The notes beneath the pieces are model-generated. The model did no database searches. It had not been told where the DNA came from and saw only the letters and a list, made by a program, of their open reading frames with translations. This document shows, piece by piece, positions 38,526 through 48,328 of a stretch of DNA of 64,000 nt. The stretch lies in assembly GCA_905478225.1 (NCBI GenBank), contig CAJQHR010000012.1:37082-101081 (forward strand), read 5' to 3'. The DNA is from an uncultured Crocinitomix sp. (GTDB lineage Bacteria; Bacteroidota; Bacteroidia; Flavobacteriales_D; Crocinitomicaceae). Numbering within the stretch: the first letter of the stretch is position 1; each line of letters opens with the position of its first letter. The translations under genes were made by a program, and so were the position numbers.

Positions 38526-38543
38526 AATATTTCTGTTTTCTGA

Positions 38544-41500
38544 TTATTTTTTTTCTTCTTCTTTTTTAGTGAAATCGATCACCGCAGGAGTTGCAATGAA
38601 GAGAGAAGAGTAGGTTCCTACTACAACACCAATCATTAATGCAAATACAAATCCTTTAATTGCTGCACCACCGAATAGGAAGATAACTAACAATACAATG
38701 AATGTTGATACTGAAGTATTTACCGTACGACCCAATGTAGAGTTCAATGCCATATTGATCACCTCTTTTCGCTCTTTCTTAGGATACAATCCTAAATACT
38801 CACGAATTCTATCAAATACAACCACCGTATCATTAATGGAGTACCCGACGACCGTCAGTATGGCCGCAATAAAGGCTTGGTCAATCTCCATAGTGAATGG
38901 TAAGATTCCCCAGAATAAGGAGAACAATGATAGTACAACGAGCACATCATGCGCCATTGCAATCAAGGCTCCTAAACCATATTGCCATTTTCTAAATCGG
39001 AATAAGATGTAGAGGAAGATAATTAATAGCGAGAATCCAATTGCATAGAATGAATTCGATTTCAAGTCTTTCGAAATGGTTGGTGCAATCATTTTAGATT
39101 CCACAATTTCGCTGTCTCCATACTTGGCAACACCACCTTTTACTAATGCTTCTATTTCATCACTGATCAATACAATTTTATCGATATCAGCATTTTCATC
39201 CATTCTGTATTTTGTAGTAACCAACGCCGTATAATTGTTGTCTACCATTTTTACACCTGGTGCATTGCCTTCGAATTGATCGGTTAAGCTTGCCTTAATG
39301 CCTTCAATATCTGCCTTATCATCATTGAATACGATTTTGTATTGACGCCCTCCTGTGAAGTCAACACCATAATCTAATCCTCGTGAAAGGAACGAAGTCA
39401 TACCAATTGCAATAATTACTCCAGATACGATATAGAATAGTTTACGTTTTTTAACAAACTGTATGTTTGATTTCGTAAACCAGTTTTCTGTAATTTTTGT
39501 AGAGAAAGAAATTTTCTTGTCTTTGTCAACAAACGCCATAATGATTAGACGTGTAATAATAACCGCTGCAAAGAATGAAGTAAAGATACCAATGATTAAT
39601 GTTGTAGCGAAACCTTTAATTGGTCCCGTTCCAAAAATCGCTAGTACAACCCCTGTTAATAAGGTAGTAATGTTGGCATCCAAAATAGCAGATAATGCTT
39701 TTGCATACCCTTCTTTAATCGAATTTTTTAATCCTTTCTTATGTCTTAATTCCTCACGAATACGCTCAAAGATAAGTACGTTGGCATCCACTGACATACC
39801 AATGGTCAGTACAATACCCGCAATACCAGGTAGGGTTAAAATCGCTTTTAATGAGGCCAAAGCTCCAATTAAGAGGAAGATATTAATAACGAGCGCTGCA
39901 TCAGCAACCAAACCTGCTTTGTTATAATAGAATACCATGTAAACTAATACCAATAACAAGGCAAATACAAACGACCACATTCCGGCGCTAATGTTTGCAG
40001 CTCCTAAAGTTGGTCCTACAATTGATTCATCTACAATTTTAACTGGAGCTGGAAGTGCACCTGCGTTTAATAATCCTGATAAGTCATTTGCTTCAGCGGA
40101 AGTAAAGTTTCCAGTAATAGAAGAGTTTACATTCATTACACCGTTTACAACTGGTGCAGAGAATACACTTCCATCCATTGTAATCGCTACTTGCTTGTTT
40201 AAGTTGTCGGTGGTCATTTCTTCCCACTTTGTAGCGCCGATTTGATTCATTTTCATGCTCACGCCGAATTCACCAACTACGCGGTTATCGACTGCTGCAC
40301 TTTGTATGTCTCTTCCGTCTACTCTTGGTCCGTTTAAAGGAACTTTAATTGCATGTAAGCCAACTAATCCGTTGGGTTGCCCTTCAGATTCTAATTCTTT
40401 AGAATCCCACATGAAAACTAGGTCTTGTGGCAAGCTAATGCGCATAACCTCGTGGTTTAATCTAAAGTTTAGTTCTGCAGTATCTTTAACGTTAGCGTAA
40501 CCAACAACAGATCCTTCTTGATAATCAACAATTTCTCCTGTTTCGTTATATCTGAATGCTAGACTCATTAAAGACGAAATAGGATATTTCCTTAACTTTT
40601 GAGCATCAGTTAACAACGAATCTGCAACCTCTTGTTCTCCGTCTTCATCTAATAGGTCATCATTATCTAATAGGTCATCATCAGCTGCCAACAAGGGATC
40701 AATCTCACTTGAGTCATCTGGAGTATCAATGTTCAATGTGTCAGAGGGTACATTCGATAAAGAGTCGTTAGCTAAGTCATCTGATTCAACTTCTATTAAT
40801 TCTTCGCCGTAAAGTGCTCTACTTAATGAAGGTTCTGATTGAAGGATAAGACCCGCAATTCCATTAAATTTATTTTCATAAACCTCATAGAACTCTAAGT
40901 TTGCTGTAGTCTGTAATCTTCTTCTTACTGTTTCCTTATCGCTAATACCTGGTAATTCAACAAAAATTCTGTTTGTTCCAGGTTGTTTGATAATAGTTGG
41001 TTGCGCAACACCGAATTGGTTTACACGTTTTTCGATAATGATTTCAACACCATCTAAAGCTTTAACAGCTTTGTCTTTTAACCATTCAGCAACTTCTGCA
41101 TTTGAAGCGTTTTTCTCCACTTCCTCTTGATTACGTCCGTGGAAATATTTGGCAAGCAAAACACCTTCGTTTTGTTTTTCAAACTCTTCAACAAATAGAT
41201 CAATGAATGCGTCTTCTCCAAGATTCGTGCGCTGGTTCGCCTTGTCAAATGGGGTTTTGAATTCTTGACTTCGAGTTCCTCCAGCCAAATCTGTAACCAA
41301 TGCAGGAACTGAAATTTCTAATGTCGCACTCATTCCACCTTTCAAGTCAAGCCCAAGGTTGATCTCACTTTCTTTACATTCAGCATAAGTATATCCAGCA
41401 AAGTGCACTTCTTCATGCATTTTACTTTTGATATAATCACCGGTGTATTGAATTTGAAGAATATCAACGTCACTTGAATCAGAAAGATAAAGACTGTCGG

Positions 41501-41672
41501 CACCAATAGAAATGAATTCTACGTCTGCTGTTCTAAGTGAATCTAATTTATCTACTGCGTATTTTTCTGCATCCTTTTCAACCGCATTTGTTGCGTATGT
41601 GAAGGAAAGCTGATAAAGACAGGCCAATGCTAAAGCGATAGTTATTGACCAAAAAAATCCTTTATTTCTCAT
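38544..41672 (-). CDS. secDF: Fused protein translocase subunit SecDF
   Basis: A 1042-residue membrane protein that uses the proton gradient to help complete Sec-dependent export. SecD half: one N-terminal helix, LGLDLKGGM near residue 106, a large periplasmic P1 domain with an Asp-rich insertion (about residues 300-350), then helices from about residue 570 with ANVLIFERIREEL. SecF half from about residue 735: LDYGVDFTGGRQYKI, and VVGYSINDTVVVFDRIREYLG near the end. The fusion is usual in Bacteroidota. A TTG-N20-TATATTTG promoter lies 40 bases upstream. Part of P1 is shared almost base for base with the paralogue encoded just upstream. Confidence 0.97.
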   Translation of the reverse strand: MRNKGFFWSITIALALACLYQLSFTYATNAVEKDAEKYAVDKLDSLRTADVEFISIGADSLYLSDSSDVDILQIQYTGDYIKSKMHEEVHFAGYTYAECKESEINLGLDLKGGMSATLEISVPALVTDLAGGTRSQEFKTPFDKANQRTNLGEDAFIDLFVEEFEKQNEGVLLAKYFHGRNQEEVEKNASNAEVAEWLKDKAVKALDGVEIIIEKRVNQFGVAQPTIIKQPGTNRIFVELPGISDKETVRRRLQTTANLEFYEVYENKFNGIAGLILQSEPSLSRALYGEELIEVESDDLANDSLSNVPSDTLNIDTPDDSSEIDPLLAADDDLLDNDDLLDEDGEQEVADSLLTDAQKLRKYPISSLMSLAFRYNETGEIVDYQEGSVVGYANVKDTAELNFRLNHEVMRISLPQDLVFMWDSKELESEGQPNGLVGLHAIKVPLNGPRVDGRDIQSAAVDNRVVGEFGVSMKMNQIGATKWEEMTTDNLNKQVAITMDGSVFSAPVVNGVMNVNSSITGNFTSAEANDLSGLLNAGALPAPVKIVDESIVGPTLGAANISAGMWSFVFALLLVLVYMVFYYNKAGLVADAALVINIFLLIGALASLKAILTLPGIAGIVLTIGMSVDANVLIFERIREELRHKKGLKNSIKEGYAKALSAILDANITTLLTGVVLAIFGTGPIKGFATTLIIGIFTSFFAAVIITRLIIMAFVDKDKKISFSTKITENWFTKSNIQFVKKRKLFYIVSGVIIAIGMTSFLSRGLDYGVDFTGGRQYKIVFNDDKADIEGIKASLTDQFEGNAPGVKMVDNNYTALVTTKYRMDENADIDKIVLISDEIEALVKGGVAKYGDSEIVESKMIAPTISKDLKSNSFYAIGFSLLIIFLYILFRFRKWQYGLGALIAMAHDVLVVLSLFSLFWGILPFTMEIDQAFIAAILTVVGYSINDTVVVFDRIREYLGLYPKKERKEVINMALNSTLGRTVNTSVSTFIVLLVIFLFGGAAIKGFVFALMIGVVVGTYSSLFIATPAVIDFTKKEEEKK
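40090..40528. repeat. 439-bp direct repeat, copy in secDF
   Basis: Read line by line, this block is identical to 41936-42374 (constant offset 1846), with the first difference at 40529 versus 42375. A second identical block of 79 bp is 40775-40853 versus 42519-42597. Both lie within the P1 coding region. Confidence 0.9.
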
Positions 41673-41711
41673 TTAAAATGATAATTTATCTAATGTACAA
41701 TTTTAAGCCTG

Positions 41712-41742
41712 CAAATATAGAATTTCAAATGTAAAAAACCAA
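41712..41742 (-). promoter_or_regulatory. Promoter candidate for secDF
   Basis: On the minus strand TTG (41742-41740) is followed by 20 bases and TATATTTG (41719-41712), fitting the Bacteroidota -33/-7 consensus. The -7 box is 40 bases from the secDF ATG, exactly as in the paralogue upstream. Confidence 0.7.
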
Positions 41743-41859
41743 CAGTATTCAAAGTAATTAATGGAATATTAGGAAAACTTCACAAATGGGGTAGATGCAA
41801 TCACTGATAATGCGCAGATAAGGCTTAAAATAAAAAAGCCGCATCTTTTCGAGAGCGAA

Positions 41860-43227
41860 TTATAATGTTTCGATTTGAACAATTTTAACGGGAACAGGAA
41901 TTGAACCAGCATTGATTAAAGTTGCTAAATCTTTCGCTTCAGCGGAAGTAAAGTTTCCAGTAATAGAAGAGTTTACATTCATTACACCGTTTACAACTGG
42001 TGCAGAGAATACACTTCCATCCATTGTAATCGCTACTTGCTTGTTTAAGTTGTCGGTGGTCATTTCTTCCCACTTTGTAGCGCCGATTTGATTCATTTTC
42101 ATGCTCACGCCGAATTCACCAACTACGCGGTTATCGACTGCTGCACTTTGTATGTCTCTTCCGTCTACTCTTGGTCCGTTTAAAGGAACTTTAATTGCAT
42201 GTAAGCCAACTAATCCGTTGGGTTGCCCTTCAGATTCTAATTCTTTAGAATCCCACATGAAAACTAGGTCTTGTGGCAAGCTAATGCGCATAACCTCGTG
42301 GTTTAATCTAAAGTTTAGTTCTGCAGTATCTTTAACGTTAGCGTAACCAACAACAGATCCTTCTTGATAATCAATAATTTCTCCTGTTTCGTTATATCTG
42401 AATGCTAGATGCATTAAAGACGAAATAGGATATTTCTTTTGAATTTGAGCATCAGCTACTATTGTAGATGTTTCTGATAATTCATCATCAGTTGCCAACA
42501 ATGGATCAATCTCACTTGAGTCATCTGATTCAACTTCTATTAATTCTTCGCCGTAAAGTGCTCTACTTAATGAAGGTTCTGATTGAAGGATAAGACCTGC
42601 AATTCCGTTAAATTTATTTTCATAAACCTCGTAGAATCTGAGTAGAGCGTTAGCCGTTAGCTTATTTCTTACTACATCATTATCAGGAACACCCGGTAGT
42701 TCAATTACAAGTGCATTCAATTCGGTTTTGTATGTGATTTTTGGTTTTGATAGGCCATATTGCATGGCCCGCTTTTCAATAACGTGTCCAGTCTCGTTCA
42801 ATGCTTCTGCCGCTTTACTTTTTAACCAAGTCAAAATCTCACTGTTTGAACTAGTGCGGGAAATTCTCTTTCTATTATGGTTAAAGAAGTGCTTTGCGAT
42901 TAAAACTCCCTCGTTTAGTTTTTCAAATTCTGCTACAAATAAATCTAGGAAATTTCCTTCAACAGCATTCGAGCGTTCAACAGCAGCGACAAATGGGGTT
43001 TTGAATTCTTGTTTTCTAGGGTCGTTAACTAGACCTGCAACCAAATCCGGGATTGAAACTTCCATCGTAACTATTATTCCACTTTTGGGCTTAAGGTTTA
43101 ATTCTGAATTCGTGTGATTTTCTATATCTTTTTCAACAGAACTAATCCCATTTGTGAAGGAAAGTAAACAAAAACTGACCATGATGAAAATGAGATTAAT
43201 TGACAATAAGAAGCTTTTATTTTTCAT
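41860..43227 (-). CDS. Truncated SecD paralogue (N-terminal anchor plus P1 domain only)
   Basis: A 455-residue protein from the ATG at 43227; this start is supported by alignment to SecDF and by identical promoter spacing. It aligns with SecDF over its whole length: an N-terminal hydrophobic helix (LSINLIFIMVSFCLLSF), LVAEFEKLNEGVLIAKHFF, YEVYENKFNGIAGLIL, then the block identical to SecDF P1, and it stops at VPVKIVQIETL, just before the SecD transmembrane part. The otherwise conserved LDLKGG is replaced by LNLKPKSG, and the Asp-rich insertion is shorter. It cannot conduct protons itself; it might be a periplasmic partner of SecDF, a regulator, or a decaying duplicate with an intact frame. 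Confidence 0.85.
   Translation of the reverse strand: MKNKSFLLSINLIFIMVSFCLLSFTNGISSVEKDIENHTNSELNLKPKSGIIVTMEVSIPDLVAGLVNDPRKQEFKTPFVAAVERSNAVEGNFLDLFVAEFEKLNEGVLIAKHFFNHNRKRISRTSSNSEILTWLKSKAAEALNETGHVIEKRAMQYGLSKPKITYKTELNALVIELPGVPDNDVVRNKLTANALLRFYEVYENKFNGIAGLILQSEPSLSRALYGEELIEVESDDSSEIDPLLATDDELSETSTIVADAQIQKKYPISSLMHLAFRYNETGEIIDYQEGSVVGYANVKDTAELNFRLNHEVMRISLPQDLVFMWDSKELESEGQPNGLVGLHAIKVPLNGPRVDGRDIQSAAVDNRVVGEFGVSMKMNQIGATKWEEMTTDNLNKQVAITMDGSVFSAPVVNGVMNVNSSITGNFTSAEAKDLATLINAGSIPVPVKIVQIETL
41936..42374. repeat. 439-bp direct repeat, copy in the SecD paralogue
   Basis: Partner of 40090-40528. Outside this block and a 79-bp block (42519-42597) the two genes differ widely, so identity is confined to patches, as expected after gene conversion. 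Confidence 0.9.
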
Positions 43228-43266
43228 TTGGAATGGGAATTTAGTCACTACATATTAATTAGTATT

Positions 43267-43297
43267 CAAATATATATATCCAAAGTTGAATAAGCAA
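43267..43297 (-). promoter_or_regulatory. Promoter candidate for the SecD paralogue
   Basis: Minus strand TTG (43297-43295), 20-base spacer, TATATTTG (43274-43267), 40 bases before the ATG at 43227. Box sequences, spacing and distance equal those of secDF although the spacers differ. Confidence 0.7.
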
Positions 43298-43317
43298 TAC
43301 TTTTGAAAATTTGAGCC

Positions 43318-43350
43318 AAAAAAAGCTGCATTTTTTCGAATGAAGCTTTT
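43318..43350 (-). terminator. Terminator after gcvT
   Basis: An AAAAGCTTCATT arm read on the minus strand pairs with AATGCAGCTTTT around a CGAAAA loop, with one mismatch, followed by a T-run. It lies 22 bases past the gcvT stop. A degraded look-alike (shared AAAAAAGCCGCATCTTTTCGA-type core) follows the SecD paralogue at about 41832-41852. Confidence 0.7.
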
Positions 43351-43372
43351 CTGCTATTATATAATGATTTGT

Positions 43373-44455
43373 TTAAGCCTTGTAGAATGGTGGTTTAGAT
43401 ACCACTGCTTTTAATTGCTTATTTCTTACTTCAATAAAAATTTCGGTTCCAAGTTTTGCATTTGCAACTGTAACGTAACCTAAACCAATAGCTATATTAG
43501 TTGTTGGTGACATTGTACCTGAAGTTACGATTCCAATATTATTTCCTTCCGCATCATTGATCACATAATCCTGACGTGGAATTCCACGGTCAACCAATTC
43601 AAACCCTATCAGTTTTTTAGTTACCCCGGCTTCTTTCTGTGCCTTTAGATTCTCAGAATTTGTAAATTTTTTTGTGAATTTAGTAATCCATCCTAATCCA
43701 GCTTCTAAAGGTGATGTTGTATCATCAATATCGTTTCCATATAAACAGAAGCCCATTTCTAAACGCAGTGTGTCTCTTGCTGCCAAACCTATAGGTTTGA
43801 TGTCTTGTGCTGCGCCGGCTTCAAATACTTTGTCCCATACCGCACAAACGTCTTCGTTTTTTATGTAAAGTTCAAATCCGCCCGAACCTGTATAACCGGT
43901 GGCAGAAACAATTACGTTAGGAATTCCAGCAAAAGTACCTTCGTCGAACGTGTAGTACTTCATTGTTTTTAAATCAATTTCGGTTAATGATTGCAGGACT
44001 TCTGCTGCTTTTGGTCCTTGTACTGCTAATAATGAGTAGTCTTTGGATAAATTTTGCATTTCTACACCCAGGTCATTGTGGCTTGAAATCCAATTCCAAT
44101 CTTTTTCAATATTCGAAGCGTTAACAACGATAAAAAATTCTGTGGCCGTTTTTCTGTAAATGATTAAATCATCAACAATACCGCCATCATTGTTCGGAAG
44201 GCACGTATATTGCGCTTGTCCATCAACGATTTTGGAGGCGTCATTTGAAGTGACTTTTTGAATTAAATCCAAGGCTTTTTCGCCTTTTAATATGAATTCG
44301 CCCATGTGCGAAACATCAAAAACACCAACGCCAGTTCTTACACATTCGTGTTCAGCTTTTACACCTTCATACTGTACGGGCATATTGTACCCTGCAAACG
44401 GAACCATTTTCGCTCCTAATGCAACATGTCTATGATTTAATGCGGTATTTTTCAT
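43373..44455 (-). CDS. gcvT: Aminomethyltransferase (glycine cleavage system T protein)
   Basis: A 360-residue protein, the usual GcvT length. It moves the aminomethyl carbon from the H-protein lipoyl arm to tetrahydrofolate. Motifs include [15 protein letters not shown] at the start, [25 protein letters not shown] sequence ([10 protein letters not shown]) with the folate-binding Asp region, and [21 protein letters not shown]. The other glycine cleavage genes are not in the window, which is common in this phylum. Confidence 0.96.
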   Translation of the reverse strand: MKNTALNHRHVALGAKMVPFAGYNMPVQYEGVKAEHECVRTGVGVFDVSHMGEFILKGEKALDLIQKVTSNDASKIVDGQAQYTCLPNNDGGIVDDLIIYRKTATEFFIVVNASNIEKDWNWISSHNDLGVEMQNLSKDYSLLAVQGPKAAEVLQSLTEIDLKTMKYYTFDEGTFAGIPNVIVSATGYTGSGGFELYIKNEDVCAVWDKVFEAGAAQDIKPIGLAARDTLRLEMGFCLYGNDIDDTTSPLEAGLGWITKFTKKFTNSENLKAQKEAGVTKKLIGFELVDRGIPRQDYVINDAEGNNIGIVTSGTMSPTTNIAIGLGYVTVANAKLGTEIFIEVRNKQLKAVVSKPPFYKA

Positions 44456-44542
44456 GTATCAATTTTTAGATTCTTTAATTTTCGGTGTACTCCACTTTTT
44501 TTTGGAAAACAAATATAAATATTTCACGCAAATAGCCTAAAC

Positions 44543-44586
44543 AAAAAAAGCGACCATATCTCCCTTAAACAGAATGGTCGCTTTTT
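44543..44586 (-). terminator. Strong terminator after the first M4 peptidase gene
   Basis: AAAAAGCGACCAT (44545-44557) and ATGGTCGCTTTTT (44574-44586) are perfectly complementary with a 16-base loop, 16 bases past the stop of the minus-strand peptidase gene. The symmetrical A and T runs allow two-way use. Confidence 0.9.
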
Positions 44587-44602
44587 ATTAATTCGAATCT
44601 TA

Positions 44603-47600
44603 TTATTGTTTTAGCACTTTTTTAATGGTGATTAAATTCTGATTTTCATCATAGAATTCAACAAAATATGTACCTCTGGCTTGAAAATTATTCAAGTCAA
44701 ATGTGAATTTATTAGAATTGAAATTGGCGGATGCAATGTTTTTTCCAAGTACATCTTTAATCATTATCGTTCCTTTTTCAACATGTCCGGTTGTAATTGT
44801 AATTAATCCGTTTGATGGGTTAGGGTAGATGCCGATTTCGTACTTATCTTCATCTTGTAAACCTAGGCAATCCACAACATTAACCGTATAGGTGTTAAAG
44901 TAGCTGCACGTTCCATCAATTGTATAGGTAACTTCAAAACTTCCTTCACCTGATGATGCTGGGTTGAATACACCCGTTTCATCATCAATACAGCTACCAC
45001 AACTTGCTGACCATGTTCCACCACCTTCACTGGCATTCATAGTAACAGGATCACTTTGTAAACAAATATCATCAATAGGTGTAATTTCCATATCAGATTC
45101 GTCAAGTACTTCAGCAATTGCTTCTACACGATCACTAGCACAAGTATAAGAATGGATTTCCCAATTGTAGAAATGGTAGTAGTAATCAGGTCCAGCGCTA
45201 CTGCTTAAAATTGTAACAGACTCGGCTAATTCAAATGGATAAACAGGAGATCCTGAATTGTTTCGATACAAAGCGGGGCTGCTTCCTACCTGCGTACCTA
45301 ATTGCAAACTTGTACCAACTGGTAAAGGTAAGTCTAAGATCACGGTGCTTTCACCATCAGGAATATTTACAATTCGTGTATCCAATACTTCACCGGTATT
45401 GCTTCTTAATTCTATTGTTCTGTTTCCACTTCCGTCTGCATCAACATCAACTGACCATAAAATAACTGGTGTTGGATTGTTAAAAATCAAGTGTTGGTCT
45501 CCGCTGAAATAACTTCCTCCACCGAAACTAGGATCTTCTGGTCCCACATATAATGGATCGTCAAATAAATCATTTTCAACATAGTAAGTTGTCGTTAAAT
45601 CTAAAGGTGGCGTTGTATATGAAGGACCTGTAAATAGAGGTGTCCCTTCAACTGGAACGTCGTACCATTTAAGCTCTCCATCACCTGTTGCCGTTAATGT
45701 TGCTGTTTCAGTTGGGCAATTCGAATCACCCTCGACGGTAGGTGCTAAGGGATAAGAAACAGTTATATATGCTGTCTTTATTTCAGAATCAGCACCAATT
45801 AGGTTGGTCGCTTCTAATGTCACTGTATATGTTCCCTCAGATGTGTAAAAATGCGAAGGATGTTGTTCATCAGATGTATCGCCATCACCAAAGTCCCAAG
45901 CCCATTCCGTTGGAGCGTTTGTAGACAAATCAGTAAAGAACACCTCTCCTGTACAAGACAATTCTGAATTGGCAATAAAGTCCGTTTCAGGGGCATCTTC
46001 AGGCAGGTTACAAGACCATTCTATTTTAAAACCAGGATCAACCTCGCCTCCATCCGAATGGAATACAATTGTGATTGAAGATCCTGTAGAAGTAAGGTCT
46101 GTAGGTAAGTTATTATTACAATAACGATCAATTAAAGGAGCAAACTCATCTGGTCCATCAAATACATCTAAATAGTCATAATCGCAAGATGTTCCTGGTC
46201 CAGCTTCCACATCAAATTCTGGAAAAGAAAGGTCCACAGTCATAGCTCCAAATGGTGCTATTGTTAACATGGCGTCTTCACCGTTACCATAATTGCCATC
46301 TGGTCCGCCACTATCATAAGCTGTTCCGTCACAACCATTTTGAGTAGATGCCGTTCCAGTTTCGGGTAAAATAACGACACAATCAGCATCTGGATTAACT
46401 GTGATATAATCAGTAAATATTACTTCATCTGTTCCACAATCACCACCGTCAGCAAATAATGTTACGGTATAAACACCAGGATCCGTGTAGACATGCACGG
46501 GGTTTTCATCTGTACTTGTTTCACCATCTCCAAAATCCCATTCGAAATCAATAGCGTTTTCACTTTCGTTAGAAAAGTTTACTGTGAAAGGAATCGCACA
46601 ACCAAGAGTGTCAGCAGTAACAAAATCAGCTACAGTTTCAGGATTGTAAATATCCCCAACACCTACAGCATACCAAGCGTTTGCAGTTTGTTCAACTTCG
46701 AACGTACAAACTCCATATAAATCTACAGCAGATTCGATTGCAAAGAATCTCGCCGCTGCAAAGTTGGAACTAGGCGTTAAGTAGACCGTTAAGTTTCTAA
46801 ATGCTATAGCACTTGAAGCCTCAATGTCAATTCCCGTTACATCATAATCATCATCATTGTCATTTGTACCTATTCCACCTTCTGTTAATAAATAAAACCA
46901 GAAGTTTTGAACGCCACTATTTGTGTGAACACCGCCGCTATCACCACCATCTAAATCAGCCCAATAGTCGCCAAAATAAGTGTCAGGATCTGTGTATGCG
47001 TTTGGATTTGATAATGATCTTAACGTTAGTCCTATATCGTCACCAAGCAGCCAGTTCCATTCTTCAGGTCGTGCAAATCGTTCAATTGAAGCGCCAAAAA
47101 TATCGCTAAATGATTCGTTTAAGGCTCCAGATTCCATTGAGTAAATAAGCCCAGCAGTCATTGTAGTTAAACCATGAGTCACCTCATGTCCAGCAATGTC
47201 TAGAGATGTAAGAGGCGTTATTCCACCACTTCCATCTCCATAGGTCATTCTACTTCCATCCCAAAATGCATTCACAAAATCTTCACTATAATGCACGTAG
47301 CTATTTAGTTGAAAACCATCATTATCGATACTGTTTCTTCCGTGTTCTTCTAAATAATAATCGTAGGTCATTTGAGAGCCCCAATGTGCATCAGTTGCAT
47401 ATTCATCTCTTTGTGGGTTAACGTTATCCCAGTCGTTATCATCATCAATAAAATCGACAGCGTCTCCATAAGAAGTCCCTTCGTTGAGGTCAAAAGTACG
47501 GACACCATCTCCACGACTTGCATCTCTTAAGCGGTATTCACCACCAAAGCTATCAGCTATCATAGGTCGTTCACCGCTATAACCAGTATGGGCAGTGCCT

Positions 47601-48328
47601 TCTTCATCAGCATGGCAAAGAATTGAGTTTTCACGTAAAATTTCTCCATTAACGGCATCAACATAAATGTCGGCTCTAGAAACTGGAGCGTGTGCGTATA
47701 TATTAAATTTATAGGCTAAGCGAAATTCTTCAGCTTTGAAATTCATGTCTTTTGCTACGAAGATAACTTCGCCATTTGGCATGTAGGTTGCAAGTGGGTC
47801 GCCAGTTTCCCATTTCAAGTGTTTCTCTTCGCCAGGTAGTTCCCACTTGTAAACAGATGCACCTACGTGATCCAATGCTTTGGATAATGCAGTAGCCTCG
47901 TCTAAACTTGGGGTAGAGGCTGATCCAAATTTATCGTAGATGAGTCCATTTAAAGAATAAACTTTATCCTGATTCGTATGCGCAATCCAAATAGCATCTT
48001 CAACAGGCTGTCCATAGTATGTTTGTTGATAACGGTAATGGATGTGTCCTAAATTATCGACATCTTTTCTGATTTCAACAAATGAAATGTTGGGGTCAAA
48101 TTTAAAATTTGATTTCATCCAAGCGTCTAACATGTCAATGTCAAATTGGTCAGATTTTCTTATTTTGATAAATGATGGAAGTGTGCTGAAACTACTTTCG
48201 CGAACAACTTCTGCATGTCTATATTGCGAACTGGCAGCTGCTCCTGTATGGATGCGTTGTGCATTCATGGCGAAAGGGACGTAGAATAGAGCGAATAGGA
48301 ATAAGTGCTTTGTATATGATATTTTCAT
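44603..48328 (-). CDS. M4 (thermolysin-like) metallopeptidase with PKD, CUB and T9SS type A domains
   Basis: A 1241-residue secreted zinc endopeptidase. Order: signal peptide (HLFLFALFYVPFAMNA), FTP/PepSY-type propeptide to about residue 240, M4 catalytic domain with HEVTH near residue 381, GALNESFSDIFG with the third ligand Glu, and GGVHTNSGVQNFWFYLL with the catalytic His region. A PKD domain (FEWDFGDGETS) follows, then a CUB domain (DYDYLDVFDGPDEFAPLI), a second PKD (WAWDFGDGDTS), an Ig-like unit (ELKWYDVPVEGTPLF), and a type A CTD starting IGIYPNPSNG. The T9SS should export it and cut off the CTD. It is the last of three tandem paralogues. Confidence 0.95.
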   Translation of the reverse strand: MKISYTKHLFLFALFYVPFAMNAQRIHTGAAASSQYRHAEVVRESSFSTLPSFIKIRKSDQFDIDMLDAWMKSNFKFDPNISFVEIRKDVDNLGHIHYRYQQTYYGQPVEDAIWIAHTNQDKVYSLNGLIYDKFGSASTPSLDEATALSKALDHVGASVYKWELPGEEKHLKWETGDPLATYMPNGEVIFVAKDMNFKAEEFRLAYKFNIYAHAPVSRADIYVDAVNGEILRENSILCHADEEGTAHTGYSGERPMIADSFGGEYRLRDASRGDGVRTFDLNEGTSYGDAVDFIDDDNDWDNVNPQRDEYATDAHWGSQMTYDYYLEEHGRNSIDNDGFQLNSYVHYSEDFVNAFWDGSRMTYGDGSGGITPLTSLDIAGHEVTHGLTTMTAGLIYSMESGALNESFSDIFGASIERFARPEEWNWLLGDDIGLTLRSLSNPNAYTDPDTYFGDYWADLDGGDSGGVHTNSGVQNFWFYLLTEGGIGTNDNDDDYDVTGIDIEASSAIAFRNLTVYLTPSSNFAAARFFAIESAVDLYGVCTFEVEQTANAWYAVGVGDIYNPETVADFVTADTLGCAIPFTVNFSNESENAIDFEWDFGDGETSTDENPVHVYTDPGVYTVTLFADGGDCGTDEVIFTDYITVNPDADCVVILPETGTASTQNGCDGTAYDSGGPDGNYGNGEDAMLTIAPFGAMTVDLSFPEFDVEAGPGTSCDYDYLDVFDGPDEFAPLIDRYCNNNLPTDLTSTGSSITIVFHSDGGEVDPGFKIEWSCNLPEDAPETDFIANSELSCTGEVFFTDLSTNAPTEWAWDFGDGDTSDEQHPSHFYTSEGTYTVTLEATNLIGADSEIKTAYITVSYPLAPTVEGDSNCPTETATLTATGDGELKWYDVPVEGTPLFTGPSYTTPPLDLTTTYYVENDLFDDPLYVGPEDPSFGGGSYFSGDQHLIFNNPTPVILWSVDVDADGSGNRTIELRSNTGEVLDTRIVNIPDGESTVILDLPLPVGTSLQLGTQVGSSPALYRNNSGSPVYPFELAESVTILSSSAGPDYYYHFYNWEIHSYTCASDRVEAIAEVLDESDMEITPIDDICLQSDPVTMNASEGGGTWSASCGSCIDDETGVFNPASSGEGSFEVTYTIDGTCSYFNTYTVNVVDCLGLQDEDKYEIGIYPNPSNGLITITTGHVEKGTIMIKDVLGKNIASANFNSNKFTFDLNNFQARGTYFVEFYDENQNLITIKKVLKQ

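Noticed and set aside
39463..39927. 154-codon plus-strand ORF opposite secDF
   Set aside because: It is a shadow of a conserved gene, has no start context and shows no protein-like motif.
42101..42346. Identical 81-codon ORFs at 40255-40500 and 42101-42346 on the plus strand
   Set aside because: They are shadows within the converted P1 block; their identity reflects the repeat and not a separate gene family.
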